From Alkalibacillus almallahensis (lineage in GTDB: Bacteria; Bacillota; Bacilli; Bacillales; Alkalibacillaceae), in NCBI RefSeq assembly GCF_011761495.1, contig NZ_JAASRU010000002.1:186001-250000 (forward strand): a stretch of DNA of 64,000 bases, written 5' to 3'. The position numbers and the translations under genes were made by a program. The notes under the pieces are model-generated. The model was not told where the DNA came from and searched no databases. It worked only from the letters and a program-made list of their open reading frames with translations. Shown here in pieces: positions 17,532 to 28,527 of the stretch; the stretch's first letter is position 1, and each line of letters starts with the position of its first letter.

Positions 17532-18533
17532 ATGGATGAACGAATGGTTTCAAGTGAAGCTCAGTGGGAAGATGTACAAGTCGAACAAAGTTTACGTCCG
17601 TCAACACTGAGGCAATATATAGGACAAGATAAAACAAAAGAAAACTTAAAAATATTTATCGAAGCGGCTAAAATGCGTGAGGAGCCATTAGATCATGTCT
17701 TACTATACGGACCACCTGGACTTGGTAAGACGACATTAGCTGCGATTATTGCAGAAGAAATGGGTGTGCAATTTCGGACGACATCTGGCCCAGCGATTGA
17801 AAGAGCTGGTGATTTAGCAGCTATTCTATCCTCGTTAGAGGCAGGGGACGTCTTGTTTATTGACGAAATCCATCGTCTACCGCGTTCAGTTGAAGAAGTA
17901 TTATATCCTGCCATGGAGGATTTTGTACTCGACATTGTGATAGGTCAGGGGGATGCAGCGCGGTCAGTAAGGTTAGACTTACCTCCTTTTACTCTTGTAG
18001 GTGCTACCACAAGGGCTGGGCTATTATCAGCTCCTTTACGCGACCGTTTTGGCGTCCTCAGTCGTCTCGAATTTTATCAAGTGACAGATCTCTGTTCGAT
18101 AATCGAAAGAACAGCATCTGTTTTTGAATTCGATATTGATCAACAAGCAACCGAAGAGATCGCCTCACGTTCGCGTGGAACCCCAAGAATAGCTAATCGT
18201 TTATTAAAACGTGTTCGAGATTTGGCCCAAGTGAACCGTGAACCTATCATATCGATTGATAGTGCTAATAAAGCGTTAAATATGTTACAGGTAGACGCAT
18301 CAGGTTTAGACCATATCGACCATAAATACTTACTCAGTATCATTGACCAGTTCAAAGGTGGTCCCGTTGGTTTAGATACATTGTCTGCTACTATTGGAGA
18401 AGAGTCTCAAACGATTGAAGATGTCTATGAACCATTTTTACTTCAACAAGGATATGTTCAACGTACACCGAGAGGTCGAGTGGCAACGCATAAAGCATAT
18501 GATCATTTTAATCGGGAGGTTCGTGAAACTTGA
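17532..18533 (+). CDS. ruvB: Holliday junction branch migration ATPase RuvB
   Basis: This 333-residue AAA+ motor has Walker [10 protein letters not shown] at about 60-68, Walker B with DEIH at 111-114, sensor 1 GATTRAG and a C-terminal winged helix (TPRGRVAT). It drives branch migration with RuvA. Its stop (TGA) overlaps the TTG start of the small membrane gene that follows. Confidence 0.98.
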   Translation: MDERMVSSEAQWEDVQVEQSLRPSTLRQYIGQDKTKENLKIFIEAAKMREEPLDHVLLYGPPGLGKTTLAAIIAEEMGVQFRTTSGPAIERAGDLAAILSSLEAGDVLFIDEIHRLPRSVEEVLYPAMEDFVLDIVIGQGDAARSVRLDLPPFTLVGATTRAGLLSAPLRDRFGVLSRLEFYQVTDLCSIIERTASVFEFDIDQQATEEIASRSRGTPRIANRLLKRVRDLAQVNREPIISIDSANKALNMLQVDASGLDHIDHKYLLSIIDQFKGGPVGLDTLSATIGEESQTIEDVYEPFLLQQGYVQRTPRGRVATHKAYDHFNREVRET

Positions 18534-18730
18534 CTGGTTTTGGCAAGTTCTTTATCTTAATAGGCGTACTATTTATTATGATTGGCTTGATATGGAGTTT
18601 TATCGGTAAGTTACCTGGAGATATTACGATTAAAACAGGTAACACAACGTTTTATTTTCCGATCGTAACTTCAATTGTTGTCAGTATCATTTTAAGTGTG
18701 ATTTTCATGATTATTGGAAGGTTTAAATAA
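18530..18730 (+). CDS. DUF2905 small membrane protein
   Basis: The 66-residue protein has two membrane helices separated by a short loop ([19 protein letters not shown]), the DUF2905 pattern. Its function is unknown. Family members are often encoded next to ruvB, as here. It uses a TTG start overlapping the ruvB stop, with GGGAGG 10 nt upstream, so translation is probably coupled. Confidence 0.82.
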   Translation: MTGFGKFFILIGVLFIMIGLIWSFIGKLPGDITIKTGNTTFYFPIVTSIVVSIILSVIFMIIGRFK

Positions 18731-18747
18731 AGGGACGTGTAGAAACA

Positions 18748-19773
18748 ATGAAAATAGAAGATTTCGATTTTGATTTACCTGAAGAACTAATTGCTCAAAC
18801 ACCATTAAAAGACCGAGCGGCTTCTAATTTGATGGTGTTAAATCGTGAAGATGAATCGATTGAACATCGAACCTTTTCTGATCTATTGGAATACTTACAA
18901 CCAGGTGATAGTCTGGTTCTCAATAATACTAAAGTATTACCTGCTCGTTTATTAGGAACGAAAGAAGAAACAGGAGCTAGTATCGAATTATTATTATTAC
19001 ATCAAATTGAAGGAAATCGCTGGGAAGTATTAGCAAAACCAGCTAAGAAATTTAAAGAAGGTACCACTATTCAATTTGGTGATGGCTTATTAACAGCAAC
19101 CTGTGTTGAAACACTCGACCAAGGCGGTAAAATTGTCGAATTTGACTATGAGGGCATCTTCTTAGAAGTACTTAATGAACTTGGTGAAATGCCTTTACCG
19201 CCTTACATTAAAGAACAATTAGATGATCAAGAGCGTTATCAGACAGTGTATGCTGAAGATCCTGGTTCGGCTGCAGCTCCAACAGCAGGATTACATTTCA
19301 CTGAGGATTTATTGAACAAGATTCGTGAGCAAGGGATTAATATAGTTTATCTGACGTTACATGTAGGGCTAGGGACGTTTAGACCTGTTCAAGTCGATAA
19401 CGTAGAAGAACACGACATGCATGCAGAGTATTATCATTTATCTCAAGAATCGGCTGAACAACTAAAAGCAACGAAGGAAAACGGTGGTCGCGTTATTGCT
19501 GTTGGGACGACGTCAATCAGAACGTTAGAAACAGTTATGCGCGATCATGGCGAATTAAAAGCAGCTTCGGGTTGGACAGATATCTTTATCTATCCTCCGT
19601 ATCAGTTTCAGGCCGTTGATGGTCTAATTACAAACTTTCATTTGCCTAAATCAACATTGATTATGTTGGTTAGTGCTTTTGCGAATCAGAATTTTATCAT
19701 GCATGCTTATCATGAAGCGATTCGAGAAAGATATCGTTTCTTTAGTTTCGGCGATGCGATGATCATATTATAA
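18748..19773 (+). CDS. queA: S-adenosylmethionine:tRNA ribosyltransferase-isomerase
   Basis: The 341-residue protein starts [17 protein letters not shown] and has the conserved motifs PTAGLHFT and [10 protein letters not shown]. It transfers the ribosyl unit of SAM to preQ1 in tRNA to make epoxyqueuosine. The SD AAGGGACG fits. tgt, which supplies the substrate tRNA, follows directly. Confidence 0.98.
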   Translation: MKIEDFDFDLPEELIAQTPLKDRAASNLMVLNREDESIEHRTFSDLLEYLQPGDSLVLNNTKVLPARLLGTKEETGASIELLLLHQIEGNRWEVLAKPAKKFKEGTTIQFGDGLLTATCVETLDQGGKIVEFDYEGIFLEVLNELGEMPLPPYIKEQLDDQERYQTVYAEDPGSAAAPTAGLHFTEDLLNKIREQGINIVYLTLHVGLGTFRPVQVDNVEEHDMHAEYYHLSQESAEQLKATKENGGRVIAVGTTSIRTLETVMRDHGELKAASGWTDIFIYPPYQFQAVDGLITNFHLPKSTLIMLVSAFANQNFIMHAYHEAIRERYRFFSFGDAMIIL

Positions 19774-20928
<1,155 letters not shown>

Positions 20929-20945
20929 AAAGGAGGGGTGAAAGA

Positions 20946-21203
20946 ATGGATATTATTGGTGCAATTCTTCCGATTGTCTTGTTTATTGCATTGTTTTGGT
21001 TTATTTTGATTAGACCACAACAAAAACGTCAAAAACAAGTAACAGAAATGCAAAACAACTTAGAAAAAGGCGATGAGATTATCACTATTGGTGGTCTTCA
21101 CGCTACAGTGCACGCTTTAGACGAAGGTACGATTGTATTAGAAGTTAATGAAGGTCAGAAGCTTACATATGATCGTTCATCAGTTCGTGAAAAGAAAGCA
21201 TAA
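20946..21203 (+). CDS. yajC: Sec translocase accessory protein YajC
   Basis: The 85-residue protein has one N-terminal membrane helix (IGAILPIVLFIALFWFILI) and the signature RPQQKRQK, then a small soluble domain. YajC associates with SecDF-YidC. secDF lies 5 kb downstream in this window. A strong SD (AAGGAGGGG) precedes it, and a terminator follows. Confidence 0.95.
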   Translation: MDIIGAILPIVLFIALFWFILIRPQQKRQKQVTEMQNNLEKGDEIITIGGLHATVHALDEGTIVLEVNEGQKLTYDRSSVREKKA

Positions 21204-21208
21204 TAATA

Positions 21209-21246
21209 AGCCGCTTTGAGTCAATGAACTCGAAGCGGCTTTTTAT
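21209..21246 (+). terminator. Terminator after yajC
   Basis: AGCCGCTTTGAGT (21209-21221) pairs with ACTCGAAGCGGCT (21228-21240), one mismatch, followed by TTTTTA. Confidence 0.9.
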
Positions 21247-21250
21247 TATT

Positions 21251-21521
21251 CAAGCTTTGATAAAATTTAATGTTTATTTTTAAAATGATGTAGTACTTAG
21301 TTGTTGAATTGTGAGAAGCGAAGGTGGCGACTCCTGGTCGACTAAGTGCGGTCACGTCCTGTGACCGACGTCGACATTAGACCATCCAGGTCGTCACAGG
21401 AACAGCACGAGTCTCGAGACCCCACAGGCCACGCATTTGGGCCGAGGAGGCTCGAGCCGTGCCTGCGGAAAGCGTCCACCGATAGCGGATCACAATATCA
21501 ACAACGGACTTTGATAAAGCC
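21251..21521 (+). mobile_element. MITE-like structured repeat, copy 2 (long form)
   Basis: This 271-bp element shares both ends and the GC-rich arms with copies 1, 3 and 4. The inner inverted repeat is TTGTTGAATTGTG (21301-21313) with CACAATATCAACAA (21491-21504). In place of the simple CCTGCGGG arm it has an extra module between about 21336 and 21400. This module is bounded by GTCGAC repeats and has an internal GGTCAC/GTGACC hairpin. ATTATT occurs on both flanks (21245-21250, 21522-21527), but it is AT-rich and weak as a duplication. Confidence 0.65.
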
Positions 21522-21588
21522 ATTATTTAATACCTCTGAAACTATATCCTAATTAAATGACTGAAATATAATTAGGTAGGATTTCGGG

Positions 21589-21969
21589 TTAAGTATCATT
21601 AGATTGGCCACGTAATTGTACCCCTAAAATACTACCAATAATCGTTGCAATAATAAATATAACGAAATGTAACCACTGTCCTGAATAAACGCCAGTATCG
21701 TGGGCTAGAAACTGATAACCAATTAAACTGATTATGTACAAACTACTAACAAGTAGTCCAGATAACCAACCTTTTTGTTCGGTTAAATAGCCACTGATCC
21801 CCCCACCAATCATCACAATGAGCGTACTAATAATAAACGGTAACCAACTAAGTTGATCAGTATTAAGCCAATCAAATCGAATGAGTAAAGCTAACACAAA
21901 ACTTACCGTAATCATTAATGCGTAAATGGACAACACACCTAGTAACACTGCCTTCAAACGTTGATTCAA
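21589..21969 (-). CDS. yrzE: TIGR04086-type membrane protein (YrzE-like)
   Basis: The protein has about 126 residues and four hydrophobic helices with a short polar tail. The fold and its place between yajC and the DUF421/spoVB genes match YrzE of B. subtilis. Its function is unknown. GTG starts at 21978 and 21975 are also in frame, but only the TTG at 21969 has normal spacing to the AAAAGGG site. It is transcribed divergently from the antiporter gene. Confidence 0.7.
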   Translation of the reverse strand: MNQRLKAVLLGVLSIYALMITVSFVLALLIRFDWLNTDQLSWLPFIISTLIVMIGGGISGYLTEQKGWLSGLLVSSLYIISLIGYQFLAHDTGVYSGQWLHFVIFIIATIIGSILGVQLRGQSNDT

Positions 21970-22078
21970 TGTCACCACACCCTTTTCTAAACTTTTGCTT
22001 GTCTTACTTTAAACTATGCATGAATAGATTAAAAAAGACGTATGAATGGATTAGGTTAGTCGAAAAGGGGTAATCAGT

Positions 22079-23359
22079 GTGGAAGCCATTATTGCTATCG
22101 CTATTTTTGCAATAAGTTATCTTTTCTTATTGTTAGAGAAAATAAATCGAGCTCTAGTCGCATTATGTGGTGCGGCATTATTAATTGTTTTTGATATATT
22201 CACGATTGACGATGCGATGACTAGTTATGTTGATTGGAGTACCATTGTGCTCTTGTTTTCTATGATGGTGCTAATCACAATCACACAACGTACAGGCATC
22301 TTTGAGTTTATAGCTTTATGGTTAATTAAACGGATTGGTGAGCGGCCTTATGCACTATTTTTTTGGGTAGCTGTCCTTACAGCAGTCGGCTCAGCGTTAT
22401 TAGATAACGTCACAACGGTTTTATTATTTGTACCGATATTGATTCATATGATTCGAGAATTGAATTTGCCGGCTTTTCCATACCTTGTTATGGTGATTAT
22501 TTCTTCTAATATTGGTGGTACAGCTACTATGATTGGGGATCCGCCTAATATTATGATTGGACAAGCCGTAGAACATTTAACCTTTATGTCATTTATTGTG
22601 CATTTAGCCCCAGTCGTTGTGATTATATTCTTAATGACAATGGGTCTATTATTTCTGTTCTTTAATCGTTCATTAAAGCAGGCTAATACTGAAAATAATC
22701 GTTCAATAAGCAATGTCGACCCCAAATCTGCCCTAAAACATACTCCGCTATTATACCAATCGGTCAGTATTTTATGTATAACGATTATCGCCTTTATGTT
22801 CCATGGGCTTTTGCATGTAGAATTAACAACTATAGCGTTAGTTAGTGCTTTATTATTGTTATTGCTATCAGAAAAGGATAGTTTGACTGATATTGTTTTT
22901 TCAAAGATAGAATGGACGACATTGTTCTTCTTTATTGGTTTATTTATTTTGGTAGGAGGCCTAGAACAGACAGGTGTTATAGATCATATAGCTGTTATGT
23001 TTATGTCGCTTACAGATGGTGAAAGTTTTAAATCTTCCTATGCGATCCTTTGGTCTGCTGGATTGTTATCAGGATTTCTTGATAATATCCCTTATGTCGC
23101 TTCAATGATTCAAGTATTATTAGAATTAGAAGAATTCGGGATGCAAGCAACAGATCCCATGTGGTGGGCTTTAGCATTAGGGGCATGCTTAGGGGGGAAT
23201 AGTACACTTTTAGGCGCTTCAGCTAACGTTGTAGTAGCAGGTATTGCGAGTACGAATGGCGTTCGTATTCCGTTTTTAAAATATATGATTTATGGCTTTA
23301 CAGTGGTGTTATTATCGTTATTAATCGCATCAGGTTATCTGTATATTCGGTATTTTTAG
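22079..23359 (+). CDS. NhaD/ArsB family ion transporter
   Basis: The 426-residue protein has about eleven membrane helices of the ion-transporter superfamily. Conserved stretches are LDNVTTVLLFVPI, a re-entrant-like GDPPNIMIG and a second half LDNIPYVAS with LGGNSTLLGASANVV. COG1055 members export arsenite or exchange Na+ for H+. No ars genes are nearby and an mrp operon is in the same window, so Na+/H+ exchange is the likelier role, but this is inference. GTG start with AAAAGGGG 8 nt upstream. Confidence 0.82.
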   Translation: MEAIIAIAIFAISYLFLLLEKINRALVALCGAALLIVFDIFTIDDAMTSYVDWSTIVLLFSMMVLITITQRTGIFEFIALWLIKRIGERPYALFFWVAVLTAVGSALLDNVTTVLLFVPILIHMIRELNLPAFPYLVMVIISSNIGGTATMIGDPPNIMIGQAVEHLTFMSFIVHLAPVVVIIFLMTMGLLFLFFNRSLKQANTENNRSISNVDPKSALKHTPLLYQSVSILCITIIAFMFHGLLHVELTTIALVSALLLLLLSEKDSLTDIVFSKIEWTTLFFFIGLFILVGGLEQTGVIDHIAVMFMSLTDGESFKSSYAILWSAGLLSGFLDNIPYVASMIQVLLELEEFGMQATDPMWWALALGACLGGNSTLLGASANVVVAGIASTNGVRIPFLKYMIYGFTVVLLSLLIASGYLYIRYF

Positions 23360-23371
23360 ACCGTATATTTA

Positions 23372-23416
23372 CAACTCCAAAGGCTCATCCTAACTATGGA
23401 TAGACTTTTGGAGTTG
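23372..23416 (+). promoter_or_regulatory. Hairpin enclosing the DUF421-gene Shine-Dalgarno
   Basis: CAACTCCAAA (23372-23381) pairs perfectly with TTTGGAGTTG (23407-23416), which includes the GGAG SD. ATCC/GGAT can extend the stem. There is no T-run. A SigE-like GTATATT (23363-23369) and CATCCTAA (23386-23393) straddle the 5' arm, which is a weak match. Confidence 0.5.
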
Positions 23417-23422
23417 AAGATT

Positions 23423-24073
23423 ATGGTAGAAGAAATTATTTTATTAGTTATACGTACGATTGGGGTTTATATAGCGATTTATTTACTTTTTCGATTTATG
23501 GGTAAGCGCGAGATCGGGGAATTAAGTGTGATGGATTTGGTCATCTTCATTATGCTTGCTGAGATCGGTATTTTATCGATTGAGCGGACTGATGATTCAT
23601 TTTTAGTCCTCTTAACCCCCATGCTCGTCTTATTTGTAATCCAGCGAGTGACAGCTTGGTTGTCATTAAAAAATCACCGTGTGCGCTCTTTGCTAGATGG
23701 GCAGCCATCGATTATCATTAGACATGGCAAAATTGATGAAGAAGTTATGAAAAAACAAAGATATAATCTAGATGACTTGATGGTCCAATTAAGAGAAAAA
23801 GGTGCCGTGAATCTAAAAGAAGTAGAGCTTGCCATTTTGGAAACAAGTGGCAAGCTCTCTGTGTTTACACGTGATGATCAACCATTAAACTATTTTGAGC
23901 CCGTTATCTTGGATGGAAAGTGGCAAGAAAAGGCTTTAGATCAACATCAAGTGACGAAAGAAGATATCTTAAAACAATTGAAACATCATGGGATCGAGCA
24001 AATTGATAAAATTTCATTTGCTCAAATTCAACAAGATGGCTCTATACACATTGATTTGCAATCAGTTGATTAG
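23423..24073 (+). CDS. yrbG: DUF421 family membrane protein (YrbG-like)
   Basis: The 216-residue protein has three N-terminal membrane helices, then the DUF421/YetF cytoplasmic domain (FRFMGKREIGELS, LDGQPSIIIRHGKID, LREKGAVNLKEVELAILETSG split by a few residues). Several DUF421 members act in spore or membrane biology. This one matches YrbG by position next to spoVB. The ATG at 23423 has GGAG 9 nt upstream. The upstream in-frame start at 23396 lies in the hairpin and lacks an SD. Its 3' end overlaps the end of convergent spoVB by 4 bp. Confidence 0.8.
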   Translation: MVEEIILLVIRTIGVYIAIYLLFRFMGKREIGELSVMDLVIFIMLAEIGILSIERTDDSFLVLLTPMLVLFVIQRVTAWLSLKNHRVRSLLDGQPSIIIRHGKIDEEVMKKQRYNLDDLMVQLREKGAVNLKEVELAILETSGKLSVFTRDDQPLNYFEPVILDGKWQEKALDQHQVTKEDILKQLKHHGIEQIDKISFAQIQQDGSIHIDLQSVD

Positions 24074-25611
24074 AACCGTCCAGCTCTAAGTTGATCCCAT
24101 TCATCTTTAGAGACAATGCGAAGCAAAATCAATCCAAGTAAGTAGATGATACAAAGAAATCCTAACGAAGTGATCGCATACCACAATGGTTGTAAGTGAC
24201 TTAGAAATGATAATATAGGTTGACCAATTAAGATTAACACTGAAATAAGGCCTAGCATTTTTAAGATCAATGATAGTGGAATCGTAAAGTGTATGAGTTT
24301 ATACAAAGAAATAATATGTAAAAAGGTTACGACTATGACACCAATGATGATGGAAAGCATGACCCCATCAATTCCAAATGAAGGTTGGGTAGCCAGTAAC
24401 CATAACGTACTTAATTTTACTATGGCGCCAATTAAACTATTAATCATTGCTTGTTTGGCATACTCTAAAGCTTGTAACGTAGCTTGAAGAGGGGCTTGGA
24501 TATATAGTAATAAGAAAAACGGTGCCATAAAGGTCAACATATCAGCGCTTGCTTCTGTATCATACATCAAATGAAGCAGAGTTGATGCTAATAACACAAA
24601 AACGACAGTTGCAATACCACCTGAAGCAAATGACAATCGAATAGCTTGTCTAATTCGATAATGAACGGTTTGCATATGATTTAATGCATGAGCCTCGCTA
24701 ATCGAAGGAATTAAAGCCACAGATAGTGAATGCGTAATAAATGTCGGTAATAGTAATAAGGGCATAATATAGCCTGTTAACTGCCCGTACAAACTGGTAC
24801 TTTCGCTAATGGTATAGCCTGCAATAATTAAGGTGTGTGACACGAATATGGGCTCTAAGAAATAGGTGATGGATCCGATGATACGTGTCCCAGCTGTTGG
24901 TAAAGCAATATCGAGAATTCGTTTATAAAGCTGTTTCATCTTATAATGTGCTGTGTTGACAGTTTTGCCGAAAATGTCTTGCTTGTTTCGCTTATAACAA
25001 TAATAAATGTATAATAGTGAACCAAATTCACCAATAACGACTGATACCATAGCTCCAGCAGAAGCGGCTTCCAATCCATAAGGCAATGTTAATCTAACAA
25101 GAATGAAAACAAAGACAATTCTGATGATTTGTTCAATGACTTGGGCAATGGCTTGGGGTTTCATATTTTGTAATCCTTGAAAATAGCCACGTAATACAGC
25201 AGAAATAGCAATAATTATAATAATAGGACTGATCGCAAGAAGCGATAGATGTGTGCGCTCATCTAAGATGAGGTAGGTTGAAATATAGGGTGCAAAAGCA
25301 ACTAATAATAGTGTTAGAACAATGCTTAAGGAGACAGTAATGATTAAAGAGAGAGAGACAATTTTTCTAATCTTATCATATTGTTGGTTTGTTTCAGCTT
25401 CAGCGACTAATTTTGAGACCGCAACAGGTATCCCAATTTGTGATAATGTAATGACAAAAAATAAAGCAGGTAGTGTGAGCATATAAATGCCGACACCTTC
25501 ATCACCAAGCATGCGTGCCAACACAATGCGGTTGATGAAGCCTAATAATCGACTGATCATGCCTGCTACCATTAAAATTAAAGCACCTTTTATGAAAGTC
25601 TGTTTAGACAA
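24070..25611 (-). CDS. spoVB: Stage V sporulation protein B (MOP/MVF flippase)
   Basis: The 513-residue polytopic protein of the MATE/MVF exporter superfamily has about fourteen helices and begins MSKQTFIKGALILMVAGMISR. SpoVB is needed for cortex synthesis and is thought to flip lipid-linked peptidoglycan precursor. The TTG start has AAGGTAGG 8 nt upstream. It is divergent from comN. A SigE-like promoter lies upstream. Confidence 0.93.
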   Translation of the reverse strand: MSKQTFIKGALILMVAGMISRLLGFINRIVLARMLGDEGVGIYMLTLPALFFVITLSQIGIPVAVSKLVAEAETNQQYDKIRKIVSLSLIITVSLSIVLTLLLVAFAPYISTYLILDERTHLSLLAISPIIIIIAISAVLRGYFQGLQNMKPQAIAQVIEQIIRIVFVFILVRLTLPYGLEAASAGAMVSVVIGEFGSLLYIYYCYKRNKQDIFGKTVNTAHYKMKQLYKRILDIALPTAGTRIIGSITYFLEPIFVSHTLIIAGYTISESTSLYGQLTGYIMPLLLLPTFITHSLSVALIPSISEAHALNHMQTVHYRIRQAIRLSFASGGIATVVFVLLASTLLHLMYDTEASADMLTFMAPFFLLLYIQAPLQATLQALEYAKQAMINSLIGAIVKLSTLWLLATQPSFGIDGVMLSIIIGVIVVTFLHIISLYKLIHFTIPLSLILKMLGLISVLILIGQPILSFLSHLQPLWYAITSLGFLCIIYLLGLILLRIVSKDEWDQLRAGRF

Positions 25612-25656
25612 TTTGAATACCTACCTTCTCAAACATAAGAAATTCCGATACAATAA

Positions 25657-25684
25657 TTTATATGCTTGTCTATTCGTATAACAT
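25657..25684 (-). promoter_or_regulatory. Possible SigE promoter of spoVB
   Basis: On the reverse strand ATGTT (25680-25684) is followed after 15 nt by CATATAAA (25657-25664), close to the SigE pattern ATATT-N14/15-CATACAAT. Mother-cell expression would suit the gene. Confidence 0.35.
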
Positions 25685-25719
25685 GTTAAACGTGTGTAAG
25701 TTTTTCGATTAGTTAGGTA

Positions 25720-25749
25720 TTGATTGTGACAGCACCTTTAAAATATAAA
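25720..25749 (+). promoter_or_regulatory. Probable SigA promoter of comN
   Basis: TTGATT (25720-25725), an 18-nt spacer and TATAAA (25744-25749), about 45 bp before the comN GTG. Confidence 0.45.
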
Positions 25750-25791
25750 GCGAGATTTATTATGTTTAATGGGAATTGAGGAGGGTTCTTA

Positions 25792-26100
25792 GTGGAACCG
25801 ATAAAAAAACACGTAGAAACGTGGCGCCCTGAATTAGATCATGTCATTCAAAGTAAAGTAGATGAATTAACGCTACTAGGGTATGATGACGTAACACATG
25901 AAGATGTATGGGTTTGCCTGAATCAAAAAGTTTGGCGTAAAAATAAAGAAGTAACGTTACATCAAGTTGTACAAGACATTTTACATATGAGTGATCAATT
26001 ATTTATGAGTTATTTAACAGTACAAGCTCAAAAAGACACAGGCGATTTAATGGAAAATATAGAAGCCTTAACAAATGGAGAACCTGAACAAACTAAATAA
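25792..26100 (+). CDS. comN: Post-transcriptional regulator ComN
   Basis: This 102-residue soluble, mostly helical protein matches the ComN/YrzD family. ComN stabilises or localises comE mRNA at the septum in B. subtilis through contact with DivIVA. It lies before secDF in the same order as B. subtilis. GTG start with GAGGAGGG upstream. Confidence 0.82.
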   Translation: MEPIKKHVETWRPELDHVIQSKVDELTLLGYDDVTHEDVWVCLNQKVWRKNKEVTLHQVVQDILHMSDQLFMSYLTVQAQKDTGDLMENIEALTNGEPEQTK

Positions 26101-26140
26101 AGAGTAAGCGTTGGATTGATAAAAGGAGGATACGAGAAAA

Positions 26141-28411
26141 ATGAAAAGGAAGGGTAGAATAGTCGGGTTCTTTTTAATTGTAATATTATTAGGAACAATT
26201 ATTGGAACCACGACAACTTCAATAACGAAAGACATTCCCCTTGGTTTAGACTTACAAGGTGGTTTTGAAGTTCTATATGAAGTGGAACCATTAAACGAGG
26301 GGGACGAAGTAACTGATGACACGCTCGATGCCGTGGTAGAGAGCTTGTACCAACGTGTTGACGTATTAGGCGTTAATGAGCCTTCGATTAATATTGAAGG
26401 GGATAATCGGATTCGTGTTCAGCTAGCAGGTGTAAGTGATCAAAACGAAGCAAGAGAATTGCTCTCAACTACCGCTAGTATTTCGTTTCGTGGTGTTGAT
26501 GATGAGCTCTACTTCGACGGTAATCAATTAGTTGGAAATAGTGCTTCACAAGACTTCAGTGAAACTAATCAACCGATTGTCACATTAGAGACAAAGCGTC
26601 AATTCGAAGATAGTGAATACGAAAACTTTCGTGATGTAACTGAAGAAGTTGCAGCTAAACCACGTGGAGAGAATCTACTTGTGATTTGGCTCGATTATGA
26701 AGAAGGTGATTCTTTCTCTGAAGAAAGGCAGAAAGAAGATCCGAAATACTTGTCTGCACCCCGTGTTCAGCAGCCAATTCCAGGCAATGATGTGATGATT
26801 GAGGGTAACTTCACGATTGAAGAAGCCAAACAGTTAGCAGATTTATTAAATGCTGGCTCATTACCGGCTGATTTGAATGAAGTATATTCAGTCTCTGTGG
26901 GTGCTCAATTTGGTGAACAAGCCTTAGATAAGACGGTTATTGCAGGTGCCTTAGGTGTCCTATTAATCCTTCTTTATATCATAGGTTATTATCGTTTCCC
27001 TGGTATTATTTCTGCGGTAACGTTAAGTGTTTATATTTATCTTATTTTATTAGTCTTTAACTTGATTAATGGTGTATTAACATTACCAGGCATAGCGGCC
27101 TTAGTGTTAGGTGTTGGTATGGCTGTCGATGCGAATATAATCACCTTTGAGAGAATTAAAGAAGAATTAAAAGCAGGTAAAACCTTAAAATCAGCTTTTA
27201 AAGCAGGTAATAAACGGTCGCTAGCCACCATTTTAGACGCTAACGTCACAACCATTATTGCCGCAACTGTACTCTTTATCTTCGGGACGAGTTCAGTTAA
27301 AGGCTTTGCGACAATGTTAATCATTAGTATTGTTTTAAGCTTTATAACAGCCGTGTATTTAACTCGTCTGTTGTTAAATCTTTGGGTCAATAGTAAAGCC
27401 CTTAATAATAAGCCGAAATTATTCGGGGTTAAACCAGAAGAAATTAAGGATATATCTGAAGGTGAAGAAGTTGAGCCGCATGTATTTGGTAAAACATTTG
27501 ATTTTGTTAAACACCGGAAGAAGTTTTTCGGTATATCTATAGCTCTGATTACAGCCGGTGCCATCTTTTTAATGACAGCTGGGTTAAACCTAGGCATTGA
27601 TTTTGAAAGTGGTTCGCGTGTACAAGTCTTATCAGATGATACGTTAACAACGGAAGAGGTCGAATCAGAATTTGATTCACTTGGCTTAAATCCAATACAA
27701 GTTGTGATGGCTGGTGATGAGAATGATATGGCCATGGCGCGTTTTGATAAGGTATTGGATCAGGATCAAATTGCAGAAGTTAACAATCATTTCACAGAAC
27801 AATATGGTAACGAACCGAGTGTGAGTACAGTGACACCACAAATCGGAAGAGAACTGGCAATGAATGCTATTTATGCAGTTTTATATGCATCTATTGCGAT
27901 TATCATCTATGTCACATTCCGATTCGAAATGTTCTTTGCCATCACGGCTATTTTAGCATTGCTACATGATGCGTTCTTTATTTTAGCATTGTTCAGTATC
28001 TTCCAATTTGAGTTTGATGTCACGATTATAGCTGCGATACTGACCATTGTAGGTTATTCGGTCAATGATACGATTGTCACCTATGACCGAATACGTGAAA
28101 ATCTAAGATTAGAACAACGGGTGAAATCATTCAGCCAATTAGCCTCCATTGTTAATAAGAGCTTGATGCAAACATTAGCACGTAGCTTTAACACCGTTAT
28201 TACGGTTGTGTTTGCTGCTGTCATGCTGTTTGTATTCGGCGCACAAGCCATTACCTACTTCTCGTTCGCCTTAATTGTAGGGTTAATTGCTGGTACGTAC
28301 TCATCATTATTCTTGGGTGCTCAATTATGGCTTGTAACTCGTGGTCGAAATATCAAAGATAAGCCAATTGATTACCGCAAGAAGAAAAAACAAGAAGGAC
28401 CACAAGTATAA
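26141..28411 (+). CDS. secDF: Protein translocase subunit SecDF (fused)
   Basis: The 756-residue fusion has the SecD and SecF halves in one chain, as usual in Bacillus. Each half has six membrane helices and a large extracellular loop. The SecD signature DLGLDLQGG appears as PLGLDLQGGFE near residue 30. The second half begins near residue 455. RND-type motifs (GVGMAVDANIITFERI, VGYSVNDTIVTYDRI) mark the proton path. It uses proton motive force to pull exported proteins from SecYEG. Confidence 0.97.
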   Translation: MKRKGRIVGFFLIVILLGTIIGTTTTSITKDIPLGLDLQGGFEVLYEVEPLNEGDEVTDDTLDAVVESLYQRVDVLGVNEPSINIEGDNRIRVQLAGVSDQNEARELLSTTASISFRGVDDELYFDGNQLVGNSASQDFSETNQPIVTLETKRQFEDSEYENFRDVTEEVAAKPRGENLLVIWLDYEEGDSFSEERQKEDPKYLSAPRVQQPIPGNDVMIEGNFTIEEAKQLADLLNAGSLPADLNEVYSVSVGAQFGEQALDKTVIAGALGVLLILLYIIGYYRFPGIISAVTLSVYIYLILLVFNLINGVLTLPGIAALVLGVGMAVDANIITFERIKEELKAGKTLKSAFKAGNKRSLATILDANVTTIIAATVLFIFGTSSVKGFATMLIISIVLSFITAVYLTRLLLNLWVNSKALNNKPKLFGVKPEEIKDISEGEEVEPHVFGKTFDFVKHRKKFFGISIALITAGAIFLMTAGLNLGIDFESGSRVQVLSDDTLTTEEVESEFDSLGLNPIQVVMAGDENDMAMARFDKVLDQDQIAEVNNHFTEQYGNEPSVSTVTPQIGRELAMNAIYAVLYASIAIIIYVTFRFEMFFAITAILALLHDAFFILALFSIFQFEFDVTIIAAILTIVGYSVNDTIVTYDRIRENLRLEQRVKSFSQLASIVNKSLMQTLARSFNTVITVVFAAVMLFVFGAQAITYFSFALIVGLIAGTYSSLFLGAQLWLVTRGRNIKDKPIDYRKKKKQEGPQV

Positions 28412-28419
28412 TGTGATTA

Positions 28420-28454
28420 AAAGATGGCAGATCCAAAGTCTGTCATCTTTTTAT
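28420..28454 (+). terminator. Terminator after secDF
   Basis: AAAGATGGCAGA (28420-28431) pairs with TCTGTCATCTTT (28439-28450) with one mismatch or G-U, followed by a T-run. Confidence 0.85.
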
Positions 28455-28527
28455 TTCGCTTGAAGATTACAAAATATTGTTAAAGGGAATAAAATAACAA
28501 ATACTATTCTGGAATAGGAGAGATTAT

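Noticed and set aside
21346-21552. 68-residue forward ORF
   Set aside because: It lies inside repeat copy 2, is low complexity and Arg-rich from palindromic DNA, and lacks a ribosome site.
21971-22070. SD-masking arm CCCTTTTC/GAAAAGGG before the NhaD/ArsB gene
   Set aside because: The first arm is simply the SD of the divergent YrzE-like gene read on the other strand, so the pairing is trivial.
26981-27739. Long reverse-strand ORF inside secDF
   Set aside because: It is a shadow of secDF codon usage, with no SD and no recognisable domain.
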